64,000 nt of DNA from Palsa-504 sp963753225 (GCA_963753225.1 CAVWBQ010000021.1:372001-436000), one strand, 5' to 3'; numbered from the stretch's first letter, positions 1 through 11,094 are shown. Program-made: numbers and translations. The notes: generated by a model not told the origin, from the letters alone.

Positions 1-2430
<2,430 letters not shown>

Positions 2431-2434
2431 CGCG

Positions 2435-4411
2435 CTACTCACCGAACGCGGCGCGGATGTCGTCGATAGTGCTCCCGGCCGCGGCGGGCGGCCCGGGCCG
2501 GTCCGCGTCCGGCAGGATGTCCAGGACCACCTCGTCCGCGACTATCGCCGGGTCGATCCGCATCACCGCATACCCGCCGACGGCCCCGGCCCCGAACCCG
2601 GGCGCGAACACCCGCACCGGTCCCGTGATCACCCCGTCGCGCACGGCGTCGTAGACCGCGATGGGGATGCTCGCTGCGGACACGTTGCCCATCCTCTCCA
2701 CGTTGAAGTACAGCTGGTCGGCGGAGAGCCCGGCCTTGCCGGCCAGGTTCAGGATCATGGTCTTGTTGGCCTGGTGCGGGACGATCAGCTCGATGCTCTC
2801 CAGCAGCGTCCGGCCCGACCCTTCGAGGTCGTCAGGATCCGGCTCCGCGCCGAGCTCGCCGAGCATCTGCACCAGGTACCGCTGGACCAGCGCCTTCACC
2901 TCCGGACCGTACACGGTGATGTCGCCGTCGAACTCCGAGTTCGGCCAGATGATCGAGTTCACCTCGCTGTACGGCCCGCTCGCGTAGGTCTGCACCACCT
3001 CCACGTCCCCGGTCTGGCCGTCGGCGGCCGGCGCGATGACCATCGCCGCCGCTCCGTCGCCGAAGATCATCCGCGAGGTCCGGACGGCGCCGATCTTGTC
3101 GGAGAACTTCTCCACGCAGACCAGCAGGACGGGCCGCCTGACCTCCTGGAGCTGGCGGACGGCCTCGCTCATCCCGTACGGCAGCCCGGCGCAGGCCGCC
3201 ACCATGTCGACCGAGGCGTGCGTCTGCTGCAGGCCCAGCTCGCCAGACAGCCAGCATGCGATCGACGGGATCAGCCGGTTGCTGGTGCAGGTGCTGACCA
3301 GGATCGCGCCGATTTCGGCGGGGGAGCGGCCTGACTTGGCCAGGGCGGCCCGGGCCGCGTGCAGCGCCAGCTGCTCGGGCTCGCGGCTGGTGTAGCAGCG
3401 CTGCTCGATGCCGGTCTTGGCGGCGATCTCGTCCGCGCTCATCGGTGACCAGGAGAAGCTGGCGTTCCTGATCACGTCGGCGTTGGTGCAGACGTGCTCG
3501 CCGCGCACGATGGCCAGCGCCTCGAATCTCGGCTGCACCGCGAATGCCTCCCGCACCCGCACCGGAGGATAAGGCGCGACCGGCTCGACCGAATCGCCCA
3601 GGCCACGGGTCGCCGTATCCTGCGCCGGGGCGGGGTGCGTGCGCTTCACCCGCTCGATGAACGCCTGCACATCGCGGTTGCGCGGGTGGAAGGCGACCAC
3701 GAAGTCGTCGTCGCCGATCTCGCCGGGTCCGCGCAGCTCGGTCCGGGAGCGGTCCCACGGGTACTGGTTGTGCAGCACCATCGCCCAGCGCATCAGCGCC
3801 TCGAGCTCGGGGACGTCCTCGTCGGCGTCGAGGATCTGCTCGGTGCTGAAGACCGGGTAATCCGGGTCGTACGCGGGCATCACGAAGGTCAGCGCGTCCG
3901 GCTGGGCCAGGAACTCGGCCACCGTCGGCTTGATCGGGGGCAGCTCGGTGGCGTGGTACAGCTTGGTCCTGAACAGGCCGAACAGCAGGTCGAATATGGT
4001 GTCCTCGGCCTTGGCGTCCCAGGTCGGCGGGAGCGCGCGGAAGGCCTGCTCGACCGCGGCCACTTTGCGCTCGCTGTCCTCCCACGGCGTCAGCACGGGG
4101 AGGTACACGTCATCCCGGCGCTTGGCCAGGTCGCGCCAGCGGGTCGGGCGCCGGTCGAACATGGTGATCGAGTAGCGGTTGGCCCAGTAGAGGTTCTGGC
4201 CTAGGTCGCGCAGCAGCTCGAAGCGCCGGGGGTAACCGGCGGACTCAACCCGGGACAAGATATCGGTCCCGGTGGGCGCTTTCGCCTCGAAGTCCCGCCC
4301 GATCACCGCGGTGAACTGGTCCAGCGACTCCAGCACAGAGAAGTCCAGCTCGCCGAGAAAGTTGGCGGGGAACACCAGGCGGCCGTGCCGGTTGACCACG
4401 AACGGTTTCAC
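2435..4411 (-). CDS. FabH-like 3-oxoacyl synthase III with long N-terminal extension
   Basis: 658 residues. Residues 285-640 are a KAS III / thiolase-fold condensing enzyme with a complete FabH-type triad: Cys407 in DMVAACAGLPYGM, His546 in IVPHQANK and Asn576 in RMGNVSAAS. The family makes a C-C bond by decarboxylative or non-decarboxylative Claisen condensation of acyl thioesters. Residues 1-280 have no motif I recognise and roughly double the usual 320-350 residue length. This part is rich in Trp, Tyr and acidic residues, looks soluble, and has no signal peptide or membrane segment. It sits directly before the carboxylase with a 4-base gap, so the pair could supply and condense an alpha-carboxyacyl-CoA. 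Its ATG is 229 bases from a divergent TetR gene whose operator lies between them. OleA-like or PqsD-like chemistry cannot be excluded. Confidence 0.88.
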   Translation of the reverse strand: MKPFVVNRHGRLVFPANFLGELDFSVLESLDQFTAVIGRDFEAKAPTGTDILSRVESAGYPRRFELLRDLGQNLYWANRYSITMFDRRPTRWRDLAKRRDDVYLPVLTPWEDSERKVAAVEQAFRALPPTWDAKAEDTIFDLLFGLFRTKLYHATELPPIKPTVAEFLAQPDALTFVMPAYDPDYPVFSTEQILDADEDVPELEALMRWAMVLHNQYPWDRSRTELRGPGEIGDDDFVVAFHPRNRDVQAFIERVKRTHPAPAQDTATRGLGDSVEPVAPYPPVRVREAFAVQPRFEALAIVRGEHVCTNADVIRNASFSWSPMSADEIAAKTGIEQRCYTSREPEQLALHAARAALAKSGRSPAEIGAILVSTCTSNRLIPSIACWLSGELGLQQTHASVDMVAACAGLPYGMSEAVRQLQEVRRPVLLVCVEKFSDKIGAVRTSRMIFGDGAAAMVIAPAADGQTGDVEVVQTYASGPYSEVNSIIWPNSEFDGDITVYGPEVKALVQRYLVQMLGELGAEPDPDDLEGSGRTLLESIELIVPHQANKTMILNLAGKAGLSADQLYFNVERMGNVSAASIPIAVYDAVRDGVITGPVRVFAPGFGAGAVGGYAVMRIDPAIVADEVVLDILPDADRPGPPAAAGSTIDDIRAAFGE

Positions 4412-4604
4412 GTTGTTACCTCCAGGACGGGCGCGCTTGCCCGCGTGTTGCCTTGTCCGGTCGTGGGGCGGGGACCCGGTGCGGGACCGAGGCCATACCC
4501 GCTGCCGTACCCGAAATGCGCCGGTTATGTTCCTGGACGGGTCAGATTGGCGAGGTTTTCGGGGAAGTTCCTGGACGGCGCGGGTGTTTATTTCGGCGTC
4601 TGGC

Positions 4605-4636
4605 TAATATAGACTGACTGGTCTGTCCAGGAGGTG
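4605..4636 (+). promoter_or_regulatory. Promoter, TetR-type operator and ribosome site of the TetR gene
   Basis: TAATAT at 4605-4610 could be a -10 box. It is followed at 4612-4627 by GACTGACTGGTCTGTC, which has dyad symmetry GAC-N-GAC-NN-GTC-N-GTC. A strong Shine-Dalgarno AGGAGGTG lies at 4629-4636, just before the ATG at 4641. A palindrome at the transcription start of a tetR gene usually means autorepression. The same half-sites with the same spacing recur at 5313-5328. Confidence 0.6.
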
Positions 4637-4640
4637 CCTC

Positions 4641-5300
4641 ATGCCGAGCGACGTTGCCGGCGCCCGCGCCAGGTCCCGGCGCCCCTCGCCGCGGGAGCGG
4701 CTGCTGAAGGCGGCCGACGAGCTGTTTTACGCCGAAGGGATCAACAGCGTCGGCATCAACCGGGTCATCGAGCGTGCCGACGTGGCGCGCGCGTCGCTGT
4801 ACAGCACGTTCGGCAGCAAGGACGAGCTGATCCGCGCCTACCTCGAGCAGCGGATGGAGATCTCCAAGGCGCGGCTGCGCACCGCCGTCGAGGCGCACGA
4901 CGATCCGCGCGACCGCCTGCTGAGCGTGTTCGGCGCGCAGGCGGCGAGCTTCGCCAGGCCCGGCTTCCAGGGCTGCGCGTTCAACCGGGCCACCGCCGAG
5001 GCCCAGCCGGGCAGCGCCGCTTACGAGGTTCCCCGGGCCTACCGGCACTGGCTGCACGATTTCTTCGCCGGACTGGCCGACGCGGCGGGGGCGGCCGAGC
5101 CCGGCGTGCTGGCCAGCCAGATCCAGCTGCTCTACGACGGCGCGATGCTGGCCGCGAGCCTGGACGGCAACGCCGGCGTCACCGCGGCCTCCCGGTCGGC
5201 CGCCGAGGCCCTGCTCGACGCCGCCCTCAATTCGGCGGCACCCCGCGCGGGCAGCGGCCGGCACCGCAAGCAGGAGCAGGCCGTGCCGGCCGGTGCCTGA
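4641..5300 (+). CDS. TetR/AcrR family transcriptional regulator
   Basis: 219 residues. The N-terminal helix-turn-helix is typical of the family: RERLLKAADELFYAEG, then VGINRVIERADVARASLY and FGSKDELIRAYLE at about residues 18-70. The C-terminal half is a helical ligand-binding domain with GCAFNRATAE, as in the subgroup that responds to small acyl or aromatic effectors. The start follows a very good Shine-Dalgarno. Matching palindromes in front of this gene (4612-4627) and in front of the next one (5313-5328) suggest that it represses both itself and the downstream genes. Because the first operator lies in the divergent gap it may also control the condensing enzyme and carboxylase. The effector is unknown; an acyl-CoA is a reasonable guess from the neighbours. 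Confidence 0.9.
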   Translation: MPSDVAGARARSRRPSPRERLLKAADELFYAEGINSVGINRVIERADVARASLYSTFGSKDELIRAYLEQRMEISKARLRTAVEAHDDPRDRLLSVFGAQAASFARPGFQGCAFNRATAEAQPGSAAYEVPRAYRHWLHDFFAGLADAAGAAEPGVLASQIQLLYDGAMLAASLDGNAGVTAASRSAAEALLDAALNSAAPRAGSGRHRKQEQAVPAGA

Positions 5301-5312
5301 CTACATATCAAA

Positions 5313-5328
5313 GATAGATCGGTCGGTC
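5313..5328. promoter_or_regulatory. Second TetR-type operator
   Basis: GATAGATCGGTCGGTC has the same architecture as the operator at 4612-4627 (GAY-N-GAY-NN-GTC-N-GTC). It ends 4 bases before the ATG of the next gene, leaving no room for a Shine-Dalgarno. That gene may therefore be leaderless or rely on read-through from the tetR gene. Binding by the adjacent TetR is inferred from the repeat alone. Confidence 0.5.
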
Positions 5329-5332
5329 TGCA

Positions 5333-6073
5333 ATGTTCACCGCCGAGCAACGGGACCGCGTCCGGGAGCAGTTGCTCGCGCGTGCCGAAGCCGACAGCGC
5401 CGTCACCGGCGCCGCCTTCACCGGCTCGCTCGCCACCGGGGATAGCGACCGCTGGTCGGACACCGACCTCGTGCTGGCCGTCCACGGCGAGGTCGCCCCG
5501 GTGCTGGACGCATGGACCCGGTGGCTCTACCGCGAGCTCGGCGCGCAGCACCACTGGGACCTGCCGGCCGGGCGGAGCATCATCCGGGTGTTCCTGCTGC
5601 CGCACTGGCTCGAGATCGACCTGACCTTCGCGCCGGAGGCCGAGTTCGGCCCGCGCGGCCCGCAATGGCGCACGATCTTCGGCCAGCCGCGGCCGCGTGA
5701 GCCGTTTCCGGCCCTGGACCGCGACACCGTGACCGGGCTCGCCTGGCACCACGCCCTGCACGCCCGCATCTGCATCGAGCGCGGCCGCTGGTGGCAAGCC
5801 GAGCACTGGATCAGTGCCATGCGCGACCACGCGATCACGCTGGCTTGCCTGCGCCTGGGCCATCCGGCCCACTACGCCAAGGGGGCCCACCTGCTGCCCG
5901 GTGACGTGACCGCACCGCTGGAGGCAACGCTCGTGCGCTCGGCCGACGAACCGGAGCTGTGCCGGGCGCTGGCCGCCACCATCGAGGTCGTGACCGCTGA
6001 GCTGGAACGAACCGATCCGGTGCTCGCGGCCCGCATGCGGCCCATGCTCGCCGAACTAGCAGGCTCGGCCTAG
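5333..6073 (+). CDS. Nucleotidyltransferase-fold protein (aminoglycoside adenylyltransferase-like)
   Basis: 246 residues. The polymerase-beta-type signature GSLATGDSDRWSDTDLVL at about residues 31-48 gives the G-S loop and the two metal-binding aspartates. LEIDLTF at about residue 98 supplies the third carboxylate. The C-terminal half is helical, as in ANT/LinB-type enzymes that adenylylate small molecules. No known substrate-specific signature was recognised, so a resistance function is only a possibility. The gene starts 32 bases after the tetR stop, right behind the second operator, and is followed 57 bases on by an acyl-CoA ligase. Regulation by the adjacent TetR is likely. Confidence 0.75.
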   Translation: MFTAEQRDRVREQLLARAEADSAVTGAAFTGSLATGDSDRWSDTDLVLAVHGEVAPVLDAWTRWLYRELGAQHHWDLPAGRSIIRVFLLPHWLEIDLTFAPEAEFGPRGPQWRTIFGQPRPREPFPALDRDTVTGLAWHHALHARICIERGRWWQAEHWISAMRDHAITLACLRLGHPAHYAKGAHLLPGDVTAPLEATLVRSADEPELCRALAATIEVVTAELERTDPVLAARMRPMLAELAGSA

Positions 6074-6130
6074 CGATGGCCGCGCATAAGAAACACGCAT
6101 AAGAAGCCGGACGCGGGAAAGACCAGTTGG

Positions 6131-7678
6131 ATGGCAGAGTTCACGTTCGCCCCGCTGACCCCCGCGTCCTTCCTCGACCGCTCGGCTGCCGTATTCGCCG
6201 ACCGGATCGCCGTCGTCGACGGGGAGCGCACCTTCACCTACCGGGAGATGTTCGACCGGTGCCGCCGCCTCACCGGCGCGCTGGCCGCGATGGGCGTGGG
6301 GCACGAGGACCGGGTGGCAGCGCTGTGCACCAACAGCCACGTGATGCTGGAACTCCACCACGCCGTGCCGATGCGCGGAGCCGCGCTGGTCCCGGTCAAC
6401 ATCCGGCTCTCACCTGCGGAGATGGCAGAGATCATCCGGCACTCGGGTGCGTCGCTGCTGGTGGCGACCCACGAGTTCGCCGATCTCGGCGGCCGCCTGG
6501 CCAGCGAACTGGACCTGCCGCTGATCATCGCCGGCGGGTCCGGTGACGGCTACGAGGCGTGGCTCGCGGGCGCCGGTCCGGCTGGGGCGATGGCCGACCA
6601 GATCGACGAGCGCCAGCTCCTGGCCATCAACTACACCAGCGGGACGACCGGGCGGCCCAAGGGCGTGATGTACCACCACCGGGGCGCGTACCTGCAGGCC
6701 ACCGCGATGGCATACCACGCCCGCCTGGGCCCGGGCGCCAGGTACCTGTGGACGCTGCCGATGTTCCACTGCAACGGCTGGTGCTTCACCTGGGCCGTCA
6801 CCGCGGCCGGCGGTACCCACGTCTGCCTGCGCGCCGTCGACCCGGCCGAGATCTGGCGGCTGCTGCGCACTGAGGGAATCACCCACTTCAGCGCCGCGCC
6901 GACCGTGCTCACCATGATCGCCGAGGACGACGCGGCCGGACCGCTGGATCATGAGGTGCACGTGGACACCGGCGGCGCGCCGCCGTCCGCCACCCTGCTG
7001 ACGCGCCTGGACAAGCTGCGCCTCGCCGTCACCCACCTGTACGGGCTTACCGAGACCTACGGCCCGCTGGCCATCAACGAATGGCAGCCGGAGTGGGACG
7101 ACTTCGAGCCGGACCGGCAAGCCGCGCTGCGTGCCCGGCAGGGAGCGCCCAACATCATCGCCCGCCCGCTGCGGGTCCTCGACGACCAGGGCAGGGACGT
7201 TCCGGCCGACGGCGAGACGATCGGCGAGATCGCGGTCAGCGGCAATGACGTCATGCACGGCTACTACCGCGACGACGAGGCGACGCGGGAGGTCACTCGC
7301 GGCGGCTGCTTCCTGACCGGCGACCTGGCCGTGATGCACCCAGACGGCTACGTCGAGATCCGGGACCGGAGCAAGGACATCATCATCTCCGGGGGAGAGA
7401 ACATCGCCTCGGTGGAGGTCGAGCGGGTGCTCGACAGCCATCCCTCGGTCGTGGAGAGCGCCGTCGTCGGCATGCCGGACGAACGCTGGGGCGAGGTACC
7501 GGTCGCCTTCGTCACGCTCAGGAAGGACGACGTCGACGCGGACGCGCTTACCGAGTACGCGCGGGAGCGGCTGGCCCGTTACAAGGTCCCCAAGCGCTTC
7601 GAATTCTCCGAGCTGCCCAAGACATCCACCGGCAAAATCCAGAAGAACGTCCTGCGCGACCAGGCTCATGAGCTATAG
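6131..7678 (+). CDS. Acyl-CoA synthetase (AMP-forming, FadD/AlkK-like)
   Basis: 515 residues, the normal length of the ANL superfamily. Core motifs are present: the AMP-binding P-loop YTSGTTGRPKGVMYHH, MFHCNGWCFTWA, LYGLTETYGP, and the hinge and C-terminal domain DRSKDIIISGGENIASVE. The catalytic lysine is in KTSTGKIQKN near the end. The enzyme activates a carboxylic acid to acyl-AMP and then acyl-CoA. The MFHCNGW motif is typical of medium- or long-chain fatty acid ligases of the AlkK type; the chain length cannot be read from the sequence. It is followed 8 bases later by an SDR, so the two form an operon, and together they could feed and reduce products of the neighbouring condensing enzyme. 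Confidence 0.93.
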   Translation: MAEFTFAPLTPASFLDRSAAVFADRIAVVDGERTFTYREMFDRCRRLTGALAAMGVGHEDRVAALCTNSHVMLELHHAVPMRGAALVPVNIRLSPAEMAEIIRHSGASLLVATHEFADLGGRLASELDLPLIIAGGSGDGYEAWLAGAGPAGAMADQIDERQLLAINYTSGTTGRPKGVMYHHRGAYLQATAMAYHARLGPGARYLWTLPMFHCNGWCFTWAVTAAGGTHVCLRAVDPAEIWRLLRTEGITHFSAAPTVLTMIAEDDAAGPLDHEVHVDTGGAPPSATLLTRLDKLRLAVTHLYGLTETYGPLAINEWQPEWDDFEPDRQAALRARQGAPNIIARPLRVLDDQGRDVPADGETIGEIAVSGNDVMHGYYRDDEATREVTRGGCFLTGDLAVMHPDGYVEIRDRSKDIIISGGENIASVEVERVLDSHPSVVESAVVGMPDERWGEVPVAFVTLRKDDVDADALTEYARERLARYKVPKRFEFSELPKTSTGKIQKNVLRDQAHEL

Positions 7679-7686
7679 CAGAGCTC

Positions 7687-8451
7687 ATGAGCATTCTCGG
7701 TCGGTTCTCTCTCGCGGGGAAGGTCGCTCTGGTCACCGGGGCCAGCAGCGGCCTCGGGGCGGGGTTCGCGGTGGCCCTCGCCGATGCCGGCGCCGACGTG
7801 GTGCTGGCGGCCCGGCGGCGGGACAGGCTGGTGGCCACCTGCCGCGAGGTCGAGCAGCTCGGCCGGGCCGCGCTCGCCGTGCAGACCGATGTCACCGACC
7901 CGGGGGAGTGCCGGGCGGCGGTGCAGGCGGCGATCGACCGGTTCGGGCACCTGGACGTGCTCGTCAACAACGCCGGGATGGGGACGGCCGTGCCCGCGCT
8001 GCGCGAGACCCCCGAGCAGTTCCGCCAGGTCATCGACGTCAACCTGATGGGCGCCTACTGGATGGCCCAGGCGGCCGCGCAGGTCATGCCGCCCGGCTCG
8101 AGCATCGTCAACATCGCCAGCCTGCTCGGCCTGGTGAAGTCCTTCTTGCCGCAGGCGGCTTACTCGGCCAGCAAGGCGGGCGTGATCGGGCTGACCCGCG
8201 ACCTGAACCAGCAGTGGTCCGGGCGCCGCGGGATCCGGGTCAACGCGGTGGCGCCCGGGTATTTCCGCAGCGAGATGACGGAGCCGATCCCGCGGGACAA
8301 GCTGGAGGAGTTCATCGCGAATACCTCCACCCTCGGGCGGATAGGCGAGCAGCACGAACTGGACACCGTGATCGTCTTTCTCGCCAGCCCCGCGTCGTCC
8401 TACATCGCCGGCGTCACGCTGGCCGTGGACGGCGGCATGTCCGGGCACTGA
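7687..8451 (+). CDS. SDR family NAD(P)-dependent oxidoreductase
   Basis: 254 residues, a classical short-chain dehydrogenase. The cofactor loop VALVTGASSGLGAGF is at about residues 13-27. The ARRRDRL stretch after the second strand favours NADPH. NNAGMG, the catalytic serine in NIASLLG and YSASKAG (Tyr/Lys) are all present, and the C-terminus VTLAVDGGMSGH is typical of FabG-like proteins. The family reduces ketones or oxidises secondary alcohols; a 3-oxoacyl substrate fits the surroundings. It is co-operonic with the acyl-CoA ligase upstream (8-base gap). It is convergent with the flavoprotein gene on the other strand, whose stop is 25 bases away. Confidence 0.92.
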   Translation: MSILGRFSLAGKVALVTGASSGLGAGFAVALADAGADVVLAARRRDRLVATCREVEQLGRAALAVQTDVTDPGECRAAVQAAIDRFGHLDVLVNNAGMGTAVPALRETPEQFRQVIDVNLMGAYWMAQAAAQVMPPGSSIVNIASLLGLVKSFLPQAAYSASKAGVIGLTRDLNQQWSGRRGIRVNAVAPGYFRSEMTEPIPRDKLEEFIANTSTLGRIGEQHELDTVIVFLASPASSYIAGVTLAVDGGMSGH

Positions 8452-8475
8452 GCCGTCAAGCTGGGCGGCGGCACG

Positions 8476-9600
8476 TCAGCCGGCCGGCGACTGCGCGATA
8501 GCCCGGGCCAGCTGGCGGGCCTGGCGGCGGTGGACGTGCATGTTGCCGTAGATGCTGCTGTCCAGGCCGAAGAACCACAGGCCCGGGTGCTCCGGGGACG
8601 ACGCGGCGCCCATGAACGCAGGCATGCCGCGCCGGTCGAGCGTGACCAGGTGCCCGGCCAGCGCCTCGATCCCGGGCCGGTAGCCGGTCGCGCAGATGAC
8701 CGCGTCGGGAGCGCAGCTGGTGCCGTCGGTGAAGCGGACGAGCGGGCCGTCGAACCGGTCGATGCCGGGCTTCATGACCACCCGCCCGGCCTTCAGCGCG
8801 CGGGCGAATCCGTCGTCCACCGCGATCGTGACGCCGTCGGCGGCCTGCCGGGTGAAGGGACCGAGCGCGGGCCGCGGGTAGCCGAACCGGCCGAGGTCGC
8901 CGAACGCCAGCCGCTGCACGGCGCGGGCCGTGACGTCCTGCCAGCGCGCCGGCAGGCGCCGCAGCCCGATGCTGACCGGGTGCAACGGCACGCCGCCGAG
9001 CCGGCGCGGCGTGACGGTCATGCCCGAGCGTGCCGAGAGCCAGAGCCGGCCCGCGTCGCTGCCGGCCAGGTAGCCGAGCAGGTCGACACCGGAGTTACCC
9101 GGCCCTACTACGAGCACGTCCAGGCCCGCAAACTCCGCGACGTTGCGGAACCGCCCGGCGTGCGTCACGGTGCCCCCGAACGATTCCAGGCCCGGCCAGC
9201 CGGGCAGGACCTGCTCGGCGTCCGACCCGGTGGCGATCACCACGTGCGCGGCGGTGAGGCTCCCGCCATCAAGGGCCAGCGTCCAGCCGCCGTCCGTTCG
9301 GTCGATTCTGTGCACCTCAGTACCCAGCCGCAGCCGCATTCCCGCGGCATAGTCCTGCAGGTAGGCGACGTAGTCGTCACGGCGGGGGTACGGGCCGCAG
9401 CGGCGCGGGATGCGCGCGCCCGGCTGGTGCGAGAACATCCGGTGGGTGTTCAGCCGGAGGTGGTCGTGACGCCCGCGCCAGGACGCGGCGACCGCGTCCG
9501 CCTGCTCGACCACGAGCGGGTCGAGGCCGGCCCGGCGGATCGCCCAGGCCGCCGCCAGGCCCGCAGGGCCGGCGCCGACGATCACGACATGCTCATCCAT
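8476..9600 (-). CDS. Flavin-dependent NAD(P)-binding oxidoreductase (monooxygenase-like)
   Basis: 374 residues from the ATG at 9600. Upstream in-frame codons exist, but the Rossmann motif HVVIVGAGPAGLAAAWA begins 4 residues after this ATG, which decides the start. A second dinucleotide motif VLVVGPGNSGVD lies at about residue 150, and VICATGYRPG is the flavoprotein monooxygenase-type ATG motif. FAD binds first and NADPH second, as in flavin monooxygenases and ferredoxin-NADP-type reductases. The substrate is unknown. The gene is divergent from a GNAT gene whose start is only about 20 bases away, so their promoters must overlap each other's coding ends. Confidence 0.88.
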   Translation of the reverse strand: MDEHVVIVGAGPAGLAAAWAIRRAGLDPLVVEQADAVAASWRGRHDHLRLNTHRMFSHQPGARIPRRCGPYPRRDDYVAYLQDYAAGMRLRLGTEVHRIDRTDGGWTLALDGGSLTAAHVVIATGSDAEQVLPGWPGLESFGGTVTHAGRFRNVAEFAGLDVLVVGPGNSGVDLLGYLAGSDAGRLWLSARSGMTVTPRRLGGVPLHPVSIGLRRLPARWQDVTARAVQRLAFGDLGRFGYPRPALGPFTRQAADGVTIAVDDGFARALKAGRVVMKPGIDRFDGPLVRFTDGTSCAPDAVICATGYRPGIEALAGHLVTLDRRGMPAFMGAASSPEHPGLWFFGLDSSIYGNMHVHRRQARQLARAIAQSPAG

Positions 9601-9622
9601 CGTGCGAGCTATGGTCGCGGTT

Positions 9623-10600
9623 ATGGCGAGTGTTATCAAGGCGGTCCAGGACACCGATGCAGCCGGACTTCGCGTTCGCCCGCTCGCGGCCGGGGACCTG
9701 GACGAGGCGGACCGGATCTGCCGGGTGGCGTTCGGGACCTTCGTCGGCGTGCCTCAGCCGGAGAGCTTCTTCGGCGACGCGGACATGGTCCGGACCCGAT
9801 GGCAGGCGGACCCGGGCGCCGCGCTGGCCGCGGAGGTCGACGGCCGCCTGGCCGGATCGAACTTCGCAGCGAACTGGGGGAGCGTCGGCTTCTTCGGCCC
9901 GCTGACGGTCGCCCCCGAATGCTGGGACCGGGCGATCGGCCAGCGCCTGCTCGACGCGACCATGGAACTGTTCGAAGCGTGGGAAACCCGCCACGCCGGG
10001 CTGTTCACCTTCGCGCAGAGCGCCAAGCACGTGGGCCTGTACCAGAAGTACGGGTTCTGGCCGCGCTTCCTCACCGCGGTCATGACTAGTCCCGTGCAGC
10101 CGGATTCCGGCCAGGGATCGGTGCGGCTATCCGCCGTGGACGAGCCGGGCCGGGCCGGTGCCATGGCCGCGGTGCGGGAACTCACCGAGGCCGTCTATCC
10201 CGGGCTCGACGTCGGCCTGGAGATCGAGTCCGTCCTGGCCCAGGGGCTGGGGGACACCGTGCTGATCGACGACGCCAGCGGCCTGCAAGGGGTGGCCATC
10301 TGCCACGCCGGCGCGGGTACCGAGGCGGGCTCGGGGACGTGCTACGTCAAGTTCGGCGCCGTCAGGCCCGGTCCCGGCGCCGAGCGGCTGTTCGGCATGC
10401 TGATCGACGCGTGTCACGGGCTCGCCGCCGAGCTGGGCGCGTCGGTACTGGTGGCGGGCGCCAACGCGGGCAGGGACCGGGCCTGGCGGACGATGGCCGA
10501 GCGGGGTTTCCGCCGCAACTTCCAGGGGGTGACCATGCACCGCCCCAACGAACCGGGCTACAGCACCAGCGACTCCTTCGTCATCGACGACTGGCGGTAG
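9623..10600 (+). CDS. Tandem GNAT-type N-acetyltransferase
   Basis: 325 residues from the ATG at 9623; GTG 9602 and ATG 9611 are also in frame. The first domain opens with LRVRPLAAGDLDEADRICR and has FFGPLTVAPECWDRAIGQRLL, resembling the acetyl-CoA-binding motif A (V-x-P-x-x-x-x-x-G-x-G/A). KHVGLYQKYGFWPR is the usual C-terminal Tyr-Phe strand. The second half (from about residue 170) repeats a degenerate GNAT-like pattern, as in two-domain members. The acceptor substrate is not identifiable. It is divergent from the flavoprotein gene with almost no intergenic space. Confidence 0.8.
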   Translation: MASVIKAVQDTDAAGLRVRPLAAGDLDEADRICRVAFGTFVGVPQPESFFGDADMVRTRWQADPGAALAAEVDGRLAGSNFAANWGSVGFFGPLTVAPECWDRAIGQRLLDATMELFEAWETRHAGLFTFAQSAKHVGLYQKYGFWPRFLTAVMTSPVQPDSGQGSVRLSAVDEPGRAGAMAAVRELTEAVYPGLDVGLEIESVLAQGLGDTVLIDDASGLQGVAICHAGAGTEAGSGTCYVKFGAVRPGPGAERLFGMLIDACHGLAAELGASVLVAGANAGRDRAWRTMAERGFRRNFQGVTMHRPNEPGYSTSDSFVIDDWR

Positions 10601-10610
10601 GCACGGCCCC

Positions 10611-10640
10611 GCCGAGCCCTGCCGAGCCCTGCCGAGCCCT
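10611..10640. repeat. Short tandem repeat, 3 x 10 bp
   Basis: Three exact copies of GCCGAGCCCT run head to tail just after the GNAT stop, ending 28 bases before the next start codon. Replication slippage is a sufficient explanation. No function is evident. Confidence 0.9.
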
Positions 10641-10668
10641 GCCGTTGAATTGGCGGCACACTGGTGCC

Positions 10669-10953
10669 GTGCGGATCACCGTGTGGGTGCGGCCCGGCTC
10701 GCCACGGCCCGGGGTGGGCGGGGAGCGCGGCGGCGCGCTGGTCGTCCGGGTCAGCGCGCGCGCCGTGGACGGCCAGGCGACCGAGGCGGCGCTGGCCGCG
10801 GTGGCCGCCGCGTTCCGCGTCCGCCGCCGCGCGGTGACGCTAGTCGCCGGGGCAACGAGCCGCACCAAGATCCTCGAGGTCGAGGGCGCCGACCCGGCCG
10901 TGCTCACCCGCTTGCTGGCCGGCGCCGGGCCGGGCGAGCCCACCGGGACGTGA
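10669..10953 (+). CDS. DUF167 (YggU-like) small protein
   Basis: 94 residues from GTG 10669. The opening RITVWVRPGSPRPGVGG, the central LVVRVSARAVDGQATEAAL and VTLVAGATSRTKILEVEG match the DUF167/YggU fold, which is usually 80-110 residues. The biochemical role of the family is unknown. The frame extends upstream, but similarity begins exactly at this GTG. It faces an ICMT-like gene on the other strand across a 344-base gap that holds a hairpin and tandem repeats. Confidence 0.8.
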   Translation: MRITVWVRPGSPRPGVGGERGGALVVRVSARAVDGQATEAALAAVAAAFRVRRRAVTLVAGATSRTKILEVEGADPAVLTRLLAGAGPGEPTGT

Positions 10954-11055
10954 CGGGCCGCTAGAGCTTGTCGTTGAGATCATGGCGGCCCACCGCACTG
11001 GTGCAGCCGTGAAGCGAGATTTCTGGCGCGCTGATGTGGTAGCCGCTGGGTCGAT

Positions 11056-11089
11056 GGCCGTTGGTCCGGTTAGAGCAGGACCAACGGCC
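11056..11089. terminator. Perfect 12-bp stem hairpin, possible bidirectional terminator
   Basis: GGCCGTTGGTCC, a 10-base loop, then GGACCAACGGCC. It sits between the stops of two convergent genes, where a terminator is expected. There is no T-tract on either side, as is common for actinobacterial intrinsic terminators. Function is inferred from position and stem strength. Confidence 0.5.
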
Positions 11090-11094
11090 CGTCG

